From: Melioribacter sp051488685 | Lineage (GTDB): Bacteria > Bacteroidota > Ignavibacteria > Ignavibacteriales > Melioribacteraceae | Reading direction: 5' to 3' | Assembly: GCF_051488685.1 (NCBI RefSeq) | Contig: NZ_JBPSEH010000002.1 | Span: forward strand, 62,001 to 126,000 | DNA: 64,000 nt | Shown here: positions 15,897 to 24,915 of the stretch, piece after piece | Position numbering within the stretch: the stretch's first letter is position 1 | How the letters are laid out: every line of letters begins with the position of its first letter | Translations under genes and position numbers: made by a program | The notes under the pieces: generated by a model | Told to the model about the DNA's origin: nothing | Database searches by the model: none | Seen by the model: only the letters and a program-made list of their open reading frames with translations

Positions 15897-16940
15897 TTGA
15901 GCGAGGAATCGAAAATAATCAGTGGCAGGAAAGGTGAGCATATCAAATTATCACTTTCCGACGAAGCTGATTACGACTCGGTTACAAACGGTTTTGAATG
16001 TTATCAATTCATTCATCATGCAGCCACCGAAGTCGTTATCAGTGAGATTGATTTTCGTACGAAGTTTTTTTCGAAGAATGTTAATTATCCGTTTTTAATT
16101 TCTTCGATGACCGGAGGTGCAGCCGAATCGAATGAAATCAACGAACGACTTGCACAAGTAGCAAAAACGCTCAATATCCCAATTGGAGTTGGTAGTCAGC
16201 GCCGCTCGTTACTGGACAATAAATTCGACGAATCGTATAAATCGATCAGAAGAATCGGCGGTAATATTCCAATACTCGGAAATATAGGGGCAGCTCAAAT
16301 TGTAAAATCAAAAAATATCATTGACGACATCAATTATCTCATCGATTTAATCGAAGCCGATGCAATGATCATTCATTTAAATCCTTTGCAGGAATTGCTT
16401 CAACCAGAAGGAGAACCAAATTTTTCCGGACTGCTCAAAAAAATTGAAAAAATTACAACGAAAGTTAAAGTACCAATTATTGTTAAAGAAGTAGGAGCTG
16501 GTATTGATCGGGATTCAGCCATAAAATTATTGAATGCAGGTGTAAAAGGTATCGACGTAGCAGGGGCAGGCGGAACTAACTGGGCAAAAATTGAATTGAT
16601 GCGAAGTGGCAACGACAGCTTTTTAAGCCATTGGGGAAACCCCACCTCTTATTGCCTCCGTACGATTCAAAAGTTGAAAAAAAATTATAATTTTGTACTT
16701 ATTTCTTCGGGGGGACTTAGAGAAAGCATCGATTTTGCCAAATCGTATGCACTTGGTGCCGATTTTACTGCGGCTGCCAAACCGATACTTAAATTAATTA
16801 TTGATAAAAACGAAGAAGCAGCAGTCGATTTTATCAAGAGTTTGTTCGAAGATATTAAAAAAGTTATGTTCTTGACCGGCAGCCGGAGATTGTCAGATTT
16901 AAGGAAAAATAAATTAATCAATAAATCGGAATTTCATTGA
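15897..16940 (+). CDS. fni: Type 2 isopentenyl-diphosphate delta-isomerase
   Basis: FMN- and NADPH-dependent interconversion of IPP and DMAPP, 347 residues. Motifs: RKGEHIKLSL at the start, PFLISSMTGG, GVGSQRRSLLD, NIGAAQ, HLNPLQELLQPEGEPNF, VKEVGAGI and DVAGAGGTNW, all typical of the type 2 enzyme and distinct from type 1. The start is TTG 15897, one base after the upstream stop, with AGGAAGG at 15881-15887 as ribosome site; a longer frame from 15789 would overlap the previous gene by 107 bases and shows no homology. It is coupled to a prenyl synthase by a TTGA overlap, forming an isoprenoid pair. Confidence 0.94.
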   Translation: MSEESKIISGRKGEHIKLSLSDEADYDSVTNGFECYQFIHHAATEVVISEIDFRTKFFSKNVNYPFLISSMTGGAAESNEINERLAQVAKTLNIPIGVGSQRRSLLDNKFDESYKSIRRIGGNIPILGNIGAAQIVKSKNIIDDINYLIDLIEADAMIIHLNPLQELLQPEGEPNFSGLLKKIEKITTKVKVPIIVKEVGAGIDRDSAIKLLNAGVKGIDVAGAGGTNWAKIELMRSGNDSFLSHWGNPTSYCLRTIQKLKKNYNFVLISSGGLRESIDFAKSYALGADFTAAAKPILKLIIDKNEEAAVDFIKSLFEDIKKVMFLTGSRRLSDLRKNKLINKSEFH

Positions 16941-17923
16941 AAAAGGTTAAATACGAATATCTATACGCTCGATTGCTCAGTAAAATCGAGAAAAGAATTG
17001 ATAATTTATTTATCGACAAGAAGCCTCTTTCGCTCTATGAACCGTGCAAATACGCACTCGAATCGGGCGGTAAGAGGTTGCGTCCCATTTTACTCTTATT
17101 TTCTGTAAAAGCAGCTGGTGGAAATTTTAACGAAGCTTACAACGCGGCGTTAGCTGTCGAAATTTTACATAATTTTACACTCGTCCACGACGATATTATG
17201 GACAATTCCCCCATCAGGCGCGGACGCCCCTCTTTATATAAAAAGTTTGATTCAAACACTGCCATTCTTGCTGGCGACAATCTGATTGCAATTGCCTTTA
17301 AATTACTGCTTAAAGATTGTAAGTATAATACAACACAGATTATAGAAACTTTTACTCAGGGAATTATCGACGTATGCGAAGGTCAGAGTCTCGATAAAGA
17401 ATTTGAAACTCGTAAGGAAGTATCTCTGATGGAATATCGTTTTATGATTCAGAAAAAAACTGCGGCTTTACTGTCGGCTTGCACTTCAATTGGTGGTTTA
17501 ATTGCTAAAGCCGATGATAGTGCAATGCGGATTTTGAAAAATTACGGAAAAAATCTGGGAATGGCATTTCAAATTCAAGATGATCTGCTCGATATTATAG
17601 CCGATGAAAAAAAGTTTGGAAAAAAAGTAGGTAGTGATTTAATTGAAGGTAAAAAAACGTTTCTTTTTCTAAAAGCACTGGAGAAAGCCAGAGGAGGCGA
17701 TAAAAAGAAACTGCTAAATGTAATTAAAAATTGCGGAATCGAATCTTCTGAAATTGAATCCTATACACAAATTTACGAAAAATATGGAGTGCTGGATGAT
17801 GCAAAAACGGAAATCAATAAGTATATTAAGTTGGCACTCAAAGGATTAAACGGGCTTCCTGATAAAGAAGGAAGCGAAATGTTATATTTGCTGGCAAATT
17901 CTCTAATAAATAGAACTAAATAA
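16937..17923 (+). CDS. Polyprenyl (farnesyl/geranylgeranyl) diphosphate synthase
   Basis: Short-chain trans-prenyltransferase of 328 residues that condenses IPP with allylic diphosphates. The first Asp-rich motif is DDIMD (Asp85, 86, 89) and the second is DDLLD (Asp215, 216, 219). ESGGKRLRP and the late KKVGSDLIEGKKT are also present. The start is TTG 16937, overlapping the fni stop as TTGA. A Phe lies five residues before the first motif, compatible with a C15-C20 product, but chain length cannot be fixed from this. The product would feed quinones, undecaprenyl or carotenoids. Confidence 0.9.
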   Translation: MKKVKYEYLYARLLSKIEKRIDNLFIDKKPLSLYEPCKYALESGGKRLRPILLLFSVKAAGGNFNEAYNAALAVEILHNFTLVHDDIMDNSPIRRGRPSLYKKFDSNTAILAGDNLIAIAFKLLLKDCKYNTTQIIETFTQGIIDVCEGQSLDKEFETRKEVSLMEYRFMIQKKTAALLSACTSIGGLIAKADDSAMRILKNYGKNLGMAFQIQDDLLDIIADEKKFGKKVGSDLIEGKKTFLFLKALEKARGGDKKKLLNVIKNCGIESSEIESYTQIYEKYGVLDDAKTEINKYIKLALKGLNGLPDKEGSEMLYLLANSLINRTK

Positions 17924-17926
17924 AAC

Positions 17927-18193
17927 ATGATCGAAAAGAAAGTTAAAATAGTGAACAACGCTGGACTTCATACCCGTCCGGCTGCTACAATAGTTAAAAT
18001 GGCTTCAAAATATAAATGCGATTTTTACCTGATTAAAGACGGTATGCAGATAAACGGAAAAAGTATTATAGGTGTAATGACACTGGCAGCTGAAAAAGGC
18101 TCGGAAATAACGCTTATCTTTGACGGCGAAGACGAAGAAGAAGCCGCAAAAGAAATAATCGATTTTTTCAACAGAGGATTTGACGAGATGTAA
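17927..18193 (+). CDS. ptsH: HPr phosphocarrier protein
   Basis: 88 residues. The phosphoacceptor His15 is in NNAGLHTRPA, and the regulatory Ser46 is in NGKSIIGVM, the site used by HPr kinase/phosphorylase. Both regulatory residues are intact. It lies 3 bases behind the prenyl synthase and 1 base before the enzyme I start. No PTS permease (EIIA/B/C) is present in this window, while hprK is at 57018, so a signalling or nitrogen-PTS-like role is likely. Confidence 0.94.
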   Translation: MIEKKVKIVNNAGLHTRPAATIVKMASKYKCDFYLIKDGMQINGKSIIGVMTLAAEKGSEITLIFDGEDEEEAAKEIIDFFNRGFDEM

Positions 18194-18194
18194 A

Positions 18195-19940
18195 ATGGAA
18201 AAAAATCAAATCATATTGAAAGGAATTGCTGCCGCGCCGGGAATCTCAATTGCTCCGGCATATCTTTTCTCAAAAGAAAGTGAATCGGTAAGTGCCGAAA
18301 AAATTGAAGACATTGAAGAAGCACTGGGAAATATCGATGCTGCTTTAGAGTTGTCGAAAAAAGAGATGCGAAAGATTTTCAATCTCGCCGTCGATAAAAT
18401 TGGGGAAAAACGTGCAGCGATTTTCGAGGCACAAATGATGGTTCTCGACGATCCGATCTTAATTTCTACAATCAAAGAGAGGATTAGAAATGAAAAGATG
18501 TCGCCGGAATATATCGTAGAGGATGAAATTTCGAAGTATATCAAAATAATGAACGCCTCGAACGAGCCATATATGAAAGAGCGTTCACACGATATTGAAG
18601 ATATAAAAAACAGAATCATCCGCAATCTCAAAAAGAAAAAATGGAAATCGAAAGTTTCAAATGATGTAATCGTTGTTACAACAAATCTATCGCCATCAGA
18701 CACAGTATTACTTTCGAGGTCGAACGTAAAAGGATATGTAACCGATTTTGGCGGATTAACATCACACGCCGCAATTGTTGCAAGATCGCTAAATATTCCC
18801 GCGGTCGTAGGAATACACGAGGCAACTAATCTAATTCAAAACGGCGATCTTTTGATTATCGACGGATTCCACGGTGAAGTAATTGTAAATCCCTCGAATG
18901 AGTTAATCAATGAGTATAAAGAGAAAATTAATAAGCTTAGTCAATACGACGAAGAGTTATTAAAAATTAAGTCACTTCCTGCTGTTACACTTGACGGTAA
19001 AGAAATTAAGTTGATGGCAAATCTCGATATATCCGAAGAGATGAGTTTTATAGTTCATAACTGCGCCGATGGTATAGGATTGGTTAGAACAGAGCAATTG
19101 TTTGAGGAGTACGAAGTATTTCCAGACGAAGACCAGCAATATGAAGTTTACAATAAAATATCGGAGAGTATTTATCCCAAGCCTGTGATTATAAGAGCTT
19201 TTGACATTGGCGGCGATAAAGTTTTACCAGTCGATCTTCATGAACCAAATCCGATGCTTGGCTGGCGCGGTATCCGTTTATTGCTCGACAATCCGAACCT
19301 TTTTAAGACTCAAATACGTGCAGTTCTAAAAGCCAGTAAGCACAAAAACGTCTGGTTTATGCTGCCGATGATTAACTCACTTTCAGAAGTCATCGCAGCT
19401 AAAAAAATAATCGAGGAATGTAAAAAAGAATTACTTGAAGAGCATATTCCTTTCGACAATGGTATTCTGGTTGGAATTATGATTGAAGTTCCTTCGGCAG
19501 CGGTGTTGACTTCCGATTTTGCTGAAATAGTTGATTTCATTAGTATCGGCACTAACGATTTGATTCAATATTTGCTTGCAGTCGACAGGGGTAATGAAAT
19601 TGTTTCTACTCAATATCAGGAATTTCATCCCGCAGTAATAAGAACAATTAAACATATCATAAACGAAGCCGGTAAAAAATCTTTGCCTGTAAGTATGTGC
19701 GGGGAAATGGCAGCAGACCCATTTGCACTGCCTTTGCTTGTCGGTCTCGGGCTCGAATCTTTAAGTATTTCGGCTGCAGGTATACCGCTACACAAGAAAA
19801 TACTCCGTTCTCTGAACTATTCCGAACTAAAACAACTTGCCGATGAATGTTTGAATCTCAAAAACGAAGACGAAATTAATAATAAACTCCATAAATTCTT
19901 TAACGAAAAAATTTCAGACCAAATTAAAAACTTATATTGA
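18195..19940 (+). CDS. ptsI: Phosphoenolpyruvate-protein phosphotransferase (PTS enzyme I)
   Basis: Autophosphorylates from PEP and passes the phosphate to HPr; 581 residues, as usual. The N-terminal domain has LKGIAAAPGISIAPAYL. The phosphohistidine is His191 in GGLTSHAAIVARS. The PEP-binding TIM barrel shows GIGLVRTEQLF, RAFDIGGDK, GWRGIRLLL, FMLPMI, GIMIEVPSA, FISIGTNDLIQYLLAVDR and SMCGEMAADP. No GAF domain is present, so this is the ordinary PtsI type rather than PtsP. ATG 18195 follows the ptsH stop by one base; an upstream frame start would overlap ptsH. Confidence 0.95.
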   Translation: MEKNQIILKGIAAAPGISIAPAYLFSKESESVSAEKIEDIEEALGNIDAALELSKKEMRKIFNLAVDKIGEKRAAIFEAQMMVLDDPILISTIKERIRNEKMSPEYIVEDEISKYIKIMNASNEPYMKERSHDIEDIKNRIIRNLKKKKWKSKVSNDVIVVTTNLSPSDTVLLSRSNVKGYVTDFGGLTSHAAIVARSLNIPAVVGIHEATNLIQNGDLLIIDGFHGEVIVNPSNELINEYKEKINKLSQYDEELLKIKSLPAVTLDGKEIKLMANLDISEEMSFIVHNCADGIGLVRTEQLFEEYEVFPDEDQQYEVYNKISESIYPKPVIIRAFDIGGDKVLPVDLHEPNPMLGWRGIRLLLDNPNLFKTQIRAVLKASKHKNVWFMLPMINSLSEVIAAKKIIEECKKELLEEHIPFDNGILVGIMIEVPSAAVLTSDFAEIVDFISIGTNDLIQYLLAVDRGNEIVSTQYQEFHPAVIRTIKHIINEAGKKSLPVSMCGEMAADPFALPLLVGLGLESLSISAAGIPLHKKILRSLNYSELKQLADECLNLKNEDEINNKLHKFFNEKISDQIKNLY

Positions 19941-19948
19941 GGTAAAGA

Positions 19949-20983
19949 ATGAGTAATATCAGTGAATTAATAGCCAGATATGACAAGGCTAATCAGTTTC
20001 AGGTTCTTCAAGATTCTTATAAACAGGTTGAATATGCCTGGAATCTCAAAATCGATCTTTCATCAATCGATACTACAAAAATTAAAAATATCATTCTAAC
20101 TGGATTGGGCGGTTCGGCTATCGGTGGAGAATTGATACAGAATTTTTTCCGCACTGAATTGAAATATCCTTATACTGTTAATCGAAATTACGAATTGCCA
20201 CCTTATGTTAATGAAGAGACTCTTGTCATTGCCTCTTCATATTCGGGAAATACCGAAGAAACCCTATCTGCATTAAATCAGGCTATCGAAAAGAAGTGCC
20301 AGATTGTATGCGTAACTACAGGCGGTAAAATGGAAGGAATTGCGGCTAAACACAATATACCAGTTGGTAAACTTTTACCAGGTTATCAACCTCGATTTGC
20401 GCTCTGGATTAATTTCTTTACAGTGTTGAATGTATTTAATAATCTTAGGTTAGTACCCGACCAGAATCAAAATGTTAAAGATAGTATAGAACTGCTCAAG
20501 AAAAGAGGTGATGAATATGCCAAGCCAGACAACAGAGCTCTAAGTCTGGCTGAGAGCCTTTTGGGTTATGTGCCATTGATCTATTCTGTGTCCGACTATA
20601 CGTCGGTTGTCGGCACCCGCTTTAAAGGTCAATTCAATGAAAACTCCAAACAACATGCTTTCTTTGCCTATTTCCCCGAACTCGACCACAATGAAATTAT
20701 GGGGTGGGAGGGATACAATTATCAAGAAATGAAAATTAAATTGATTAATATCTGGGATGATGAATATCATCCGCAGGTTAAAAAACGTCTTGAAATTACT
20801 TCGGAAGTAATTCGCAAAACAGGTTGCGAAATTATCGACTTGAAAAGCGAGGAAAAAAATGCCAAATTACGTCTGGTCGATCTGATATTCCTGAGTGACT
20901 GGGCTACTTATTATTATGCTATCATCAGAGGATTCGACCCAACAACCATCGACAATATAAATTATCTCAAGGCACGGCTTTGA
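19949..20983 (+). CDS. Bifunctional phosphoglucose/phosphomannose isomerase (SIS domain)
   Basis: 344 residues with two SIS folds. LTGLGGSAIGGELIQNF and ASSYSGNTEETLSAL are the hallmarks of the archaeal-type bifunctional PGI/PMI family that interconverts fructose-6-P with glucose-6-P and mannose-6-P. The C-terminal ELDHNEIMGWEG holds conserved acid/His residues of the PMI C-terminal domain. AGG lies 6 bases before the ATG. It follows ptsI by 8 bases and overlaps the next gene as TTGA, so it bridges the PTS pair and an envelope cluster. Confidence 0.9.
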   Translation: MSNISELIARYDKANQFQVLQDSYKQVEYAWNLKIDLSSIDTTKIKNIILTGLGGSAIGGELIQNFFRTELKYPYTVNRNYELPPYVNEETLVIASSYSGNTEETLSALNQAIEKKCQIVCVTTGGKMEGIAAKHNIPVGKLLPGYQPRFALWINFFTVLNVFNNLRLVPDQNQNVKDSIELLKKRGDEYAKPDNRALSLAESLLGYVPLIYSVSDYTSVVGTRFKGQFNENSKQHAFFAYFPELDHNEIMGWEGYNYQEMKIKLINIWDDEYHPQVKKRLEITSEVIRKTGCEIIDLKSEEKNAKLRLVDLIFLSDWATYYYAIIRGFDPTTIDNINYLKARL

Positions 20984-23775
20984 TATTAAAAGGGCGGAAA
21001 TATTTTTTGCTGCTTTTAATTATGCCGCAATTAATTTCCGCCCAATTTTACTTCTTCGGTCGAAATAAAGTTCAGTATGAATCATTCGAATGGAAAGTTA
21101 TTAAAACAGAGCATTTTAATATCTATTACTACGATAATTTTGAGCAGGTAGCTGAAATAGGCGCCCGCTTTGCCGAAGAAGCATTCGAAGAACTTAAAAT
21201 AAAATTCAATCATTACGTTACATTTAGAATACCGCTTATTTTTTATAACTCGCATATTCATTTCCAGCAGACAAATACCATCCCCAATTTTATTCCTGAA
21301 GGTGTGGGAGGTTTTTTTGAATTCTTAAAAGGAAGAGTAGTAATTCCGTATCCTGGTTCATTAAAAGATTTTCGGCATGTAATTAAACATGAACTGGTTC
21401 ATGTTTTTATGACGAATAAAATTTTTAATCTTCTCAGAGACCACAGAATTGAAACCAGCAGAATGCCACCTCTCTGGTTTGTAGAAGGACTTGCTGAATA
21501 CTGGTCGTACGAATGGGATGCTCAAGGTGAAATGGTTATGAGGGATTTTGTGCTGAATAATTTCTTTATTCCTTTAGATGACCTTTCAAACGCGGCAGGA
21601 TACATAATTTACAAAGAAGGGCAAAGCTTACTGGAATTTATATCATCTGAATTCGGAGAAAATAAAATCCTTGATATTATTGAAAACATGTGGCGGTTTA
21701 ATTCTTTCGAAGATAATCTTCAATTTTCGCTCGGTTCTAACCTTAAAGAAATTGGTGACAGGTGGGAATATTCTCTCAAAAAAAAATATTATCCGATCTA
21801 TGACAGTAATTATCCTCATTTTATCGGCGCTCGTAAGTTGACTGAAACGGGTCTGAATTTTAATCCGAGGATTTTTAATAGAAACGGAAAGAGAGAAATT
21901 TATTTCATCGGGAATCATAACGGATATTCTTCTGTCTTTAAGATGAATTACAGCGATAAGAACAAACCAAAATCTAAGGTAATAATTGAAGGAGAAAAGG
22001 AACCAGAATACGAAAGTTTTCATCTTCTCGATAATACACTCGACCTTTCAACGAACGGCTTGCTGGCGTTTATTACCAAATCGAATGAAAGAGACGTTAT
22101 TCATATTTATTCTGTAATAGCTGAAGAAAAAGTTAAAACTCTGCGATTCGATAATCTAATTTCAATACGTTCGCCGAAATTTTCACAGGACGGAAAAAAA
22201 TTACTCTTTTCTGCAACCGACACGAAAGCTTACGTCGACATTTACATGTATGAATTTGAACGAGACACTTTAATCCGTCTGACGAATGATTACTATGCCG
22301 ACGTCGACCCAATATTCAACGGGGAAGGTAAAATTATATTTTGTTCTGATAGAACTTCAGGAGAATATGCCCAAAAATTCAACCTTTTTGAACTCGATTT
22401 AAGTAGATATACTATTTCTTACATAACAAATATCAATGCCAATATTAGATTCCCGCGTTTTTCTCCTGACCATAAAACCATCTATTTTAATTGCGACTAC
22501 GACGGTGTTTATAACATCTGGCGCATCGATAATTTCGAACGGGATTCCAAAGAAGTAGAACAAATAACAAAATTTGTAACCAGCGTTTACAGCTTTGATT
22601 TTGTCGACGATACTACACTTATCACTTCTGCATTTGAAAAGCTCTCTTTTCAGTTTTTTGAACTCGATATCTCAAAGTTTGTGATTAATACTCAGGTTGA
22701 ATCTGATTTTAAAAAAATTAAACCCGCATGGAGTATAGACGGAATTTCTTTAATGAAAGAACACGATCGTTTAAAATACGAGAGAGAATATACTCTTGAT
22801 TATGCAGTGGGACAGTTATCGACCGACCCAATTTATGGTTCGAGAGGTGGAGCACTCTTTGCCATTAGCGATCTTTTGGGTGACGACCGTTTTATCTTCT
22901 ACTTTTACAATAGTGCTGAGATACAGAGTGAAATACTCGATAATTTCAATATTGCTCTCAGCAGGATTAATCTTCAAAAGAGAGGGAACTACGGATACGG
23001 CATATTCCATTTTGCCGGCAGGAGATACGACATACGAGAATCGGAAGAATTTTTTTATGAGAGAGTTTATGGCGGATTTGCAGAAGTCCATTATCCATTT
23101 TCTGCATTTAAACGAATCGAACTCAGTGTTAGTATTGCCAACTCTGACAAAGAACTTTTTGGAGAATTTTCATCGCGAAAAGCATTATTGATGTCGAATA
23201 CTCTCTCCTTTGTGCACGATAATTCGCTCTGGGCGTCAACAGGTCCAATTGACGGTACAAGGTTCAGATTACTCTTTGGATATATAAGCGATATTAAATT
23301 CAGTAATCTCAATTATTATTCAGTTATTGCGGACTATCGAAAATATTTCAGAATTGGATACGCAAGTGCTGTAGCATTAAGAGGAGCAATTTTCATTAAT
23401 CATGGCAAAGAAGCACGTCGCTATTTTGCAGGTGGAAGCTGGGACTTGCGAGGCTGGCCAAGATGGTCGATAAGAGGCGAAAAATTGTGGCTTTCATCTC
23501 TTGAACTTCGCTTTCCACTTATTGACAGAATTTATATAAAATTTCCGTTCTTTGGTCTTAGCTTTGCCAACTTGCGTGGTGCCCTCTTTTTCGACTCGGG
23601 TGCCGCATGGGATACGAAATATAAAGAAACTCTCGGCAGTCTGGGCTTTGGTTTCAGACTCAATCTCTTCAACGTTGTTACTCTTCGATACGACATTGGT
23701 AAAAAAATAGAAGATAATTTTTCACGATTTCAGAAGAAATTATTTTATCAATTTTTCTTCGGGTGGGATTTTTGA
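20980..23775 (+). CDS. Outer membrane fusion protein: gluzincin peptidase-like, TolB-type propeller and C-terminal beta-barrel
   Basis: 931 residues. Signal peptide about 1-21 (LLLLIMPQLISAQ). A peptidase-MA-like zinc domain follows with HELVH at 137-141 and the downstream ligand Glu169 in WFVEGLAEYW, so the HExxH...E set is complete. A WD40/PD40-like beta-propeller lies at about 270-570 (repeats such as SPKFSQDGKKLLFSATD and RFPRFSPDHKTIYFNCD). The final third (about 600-931) is beta-barrel-like, resembling BamA/surface-antigen barrels, and ends in FFGWDF with the terminal Phe used for BAM insertion. The start is TTG, coupled as TTGA to the isomerase. Similar three-part proteins occur in Bacteroidota-type genomes under names such as TolB-like, but I know no established role. 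It is followed by two more envelope genes in tight coupling. Confidence 0.85.
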   Translation: MILKGRKYFLLLLIMPQLISAQFYFFGRNKVQYESFEWKVIKTEHFNIYYYDNFEQVAEIGARFAEEAFEELKIKFNHYVTFRIPLIFYNSHIHFQQTNTIPNFIPEGVGGFFEFLKGRVVIPYPGSLKDFRHVIKHELVHVFMTNKIFNLLRDHRIETSRMPPLWFVEGLAEYWSYEWDAQGEMVMRDFVLNNFFIPLDDLSNAAGYIIYKEGQSLLEFISSEFGENKILDIIENMWRFNSFEDNLQFSLGSNLKEIGDRWEYSLKKKYYPIYDSNYPHFIGARKLTETGLNFNPRIFNRNGKREIYFIGNHNGYSSVFKMNYSDKNKPKSKVIIEGEKEPEYESFHLLDNTLDLSTNGLLAFITKSNERDVIHIYSVIAEEKVKTLRFDNLISIRSPKFSQDGKKLLFSATDTKAYVDIYMYEFERDTLIRLTNDYYADVDPIFNGEGKIIFCSDRTSGEYAQKFNLFELDLSRYTISYITNINANIRFPRFSPDHKTIYFNCDYDGVYNIWRIDNFERDSKEVEQITKFVTSVYSFDFVDDTTLITSAFEKLSFQFFELDISKFVINTQVESDFKKIKPAWSIDGISLMKEHDRLKYEREYTLDYAVGQLSTDPIYGSRGGALFAISDLLGDDRFIFYFYNSAEIQSEILDNFNIALSRINLQKRGNYGYGIFHFAGRRYDIRESEEFFYERVYGGFAEVHYPFSAFKRIELSVSIANSDKELFGEFSSRKALLMSNTLSFVHDNSLWASTGPIDGTRFRLLFGYISDIKFSNLNYYSVIADYRKYFRIGYASAVALRGAIFINHGKEARRYFAGGSWDLRGWPRWSIRGEKLWLSSLELRFPLIDRIYIKFPFFGLSFANLRGALFFDSGAAWDTKYKETLGSLGFGFRLNLFNVVTLRYDIGKKIEDNFSRFQKKLFYQFFFGWDF

Positions 23776-24905
23776 AAAACTGTTTAATAATCATAACTTC
23801 ATTTCTTCTGCTCTACTCGTGCACCGTCAATCTGCTTGTTGATTTTCGACAGCTTGACGAAAAGGGATATGCTATGTTTGGTGAAATTTCGGAAAGAAAA
23901 TTTTATTCTAATATAAATATTTCCGATTCACTGGAACTAATTAACAAGCTCGAATTAAAAGGGAGCCATGCATACACTTCGGTGGTTGCACTTAACGGAT
24001 TGATCTTTACTGGCGATCTCTCAGGTAGAATTTATGCATTCGATATTAATTCAGGGAAATCGTACGGCTATAAAAAATATGACGGTGAAATTTTACTTGC
24101 CCCCATCCTGATCGGAAGAAGAATTTATTTTGCGGTTAATAATAGGAATAAACCATATTCAACATTCGTTTCCTTTGACTATTTTGACGGTAAAGAAATT
24201 AATCGGTACGATTTAGACGCTACCATAAACAGCGAATTACTACTCCTGAAAGATCAAATTATAGCAGTTGATAAGAAGGGTGCAGTTTACAGTTTCAATA
24301 CTGCAGGGTATCCAGAATGGACGTACAATACAAGACACGAACAAAACTCGCATCCTGCATCGGATGGGAATATTCTTGCGTGGGGCACAAACGAAGGCAA
24401 ATTTATTATTTTTTCTTTGGAACAGAGAAAGATTATCGATTCTTTTGATGCAGATACATCTATTACTTCCGGTTCTACAATTGAGAATCATGTTGCATAT
24501 TTCGGGGATGCCATCGGCAATTTTTATGCTTATAATTATTTGCATAAAAAACTTCTGTGGAAAGTTTATACGGGTGCTAAAATTATCAACTTCCCTGTCC
24601 AAAACGATTCTTTGGTAATTACAGGAAATCTGAAAGGGATTATTAATGCCTTCGAAAAAATAGACGGTAAGTTAAAATGGTCAGTTAAAACAAACGGACT
24701 AATCAATTCTACTCCCTTTTTAACCAGAAATATTTTACTTCAGCCAGACCTTAACAAAAAATTATACTTGATTGACGTCGCTTCAGGTAAAATACAAAAG
24801 ATAATTAATTATGACGGACGGGTTAAACTTAGTCCAATATGTTACGGAAATTATATTATTACAGGCGCCGATAGGGGGACAATTTATATTTATAATTATA
24901 AGTGA
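23772..24905 (+). CDS. PQQ-propeller (BamB-like) lipoprotein
   Basis: About 377 residues. I prefer TTG 23772, which overlaps the upstream stop as TTGA like several genes here; GTG 23763 is an alternative adding three residues. The signal is lipoprotein type, with lipobox LYSC near residue 17. The body is a PQQ-like beta-propeller with repeats such as TGDLSGRIYAFDINSGK, ITGNLKGIINAFEKIDGKLKWS and ITGADRGTIYIYNYK. BamB, which helps the barrel assembly machine, has this fold, but the match here is fold-level only. Context is the coupled outer membrane protease/propeller/barrel protein upstream, so the two probably work together in the envelope. Confidence 0.82.
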   Translation: MKNCLIIITSFLLLYSCTVNLLVDFRQLDEKGYAMFGEISERKFYSNINISDSLELINKLELKGSHAYTSVVALNGLIFTGDLSGRIYAFDINSGKSYGYKKYDGEILLAPILIGRRIYFAVNNRNKPYSTFVSFDYFDGKEINRYDLDATINSELLLLKDQIIAVDKKGAVYSFNTAGYPEWTYNTRHEQNSHPASDGNILAWGTNEGKFIIFSLEQRKIIDSFDADTSITSGSTIENHVAYFGDAIGNFYAYNYLHKKLLWKVYTGAKIINFPVQNDSLVITGNLKGIINAFEKIDGKLKWSVKTNGLINSTPFLTRNILLQPDLNKKLYLIDVASGKIQKIINYDGRVKLSPICYGNYIITGADRGTIYIYNYK

Positions 24906-24915
24906 GACGGTTGAA

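Noticed and set aside
18206..18703. Open frame of 165 codons on the minus strand inside enzyme I
   Set aside because: It lies fully antisense to a clear ptsI, has hydrophobic low-complexity composition and no family motif or ribosome site.
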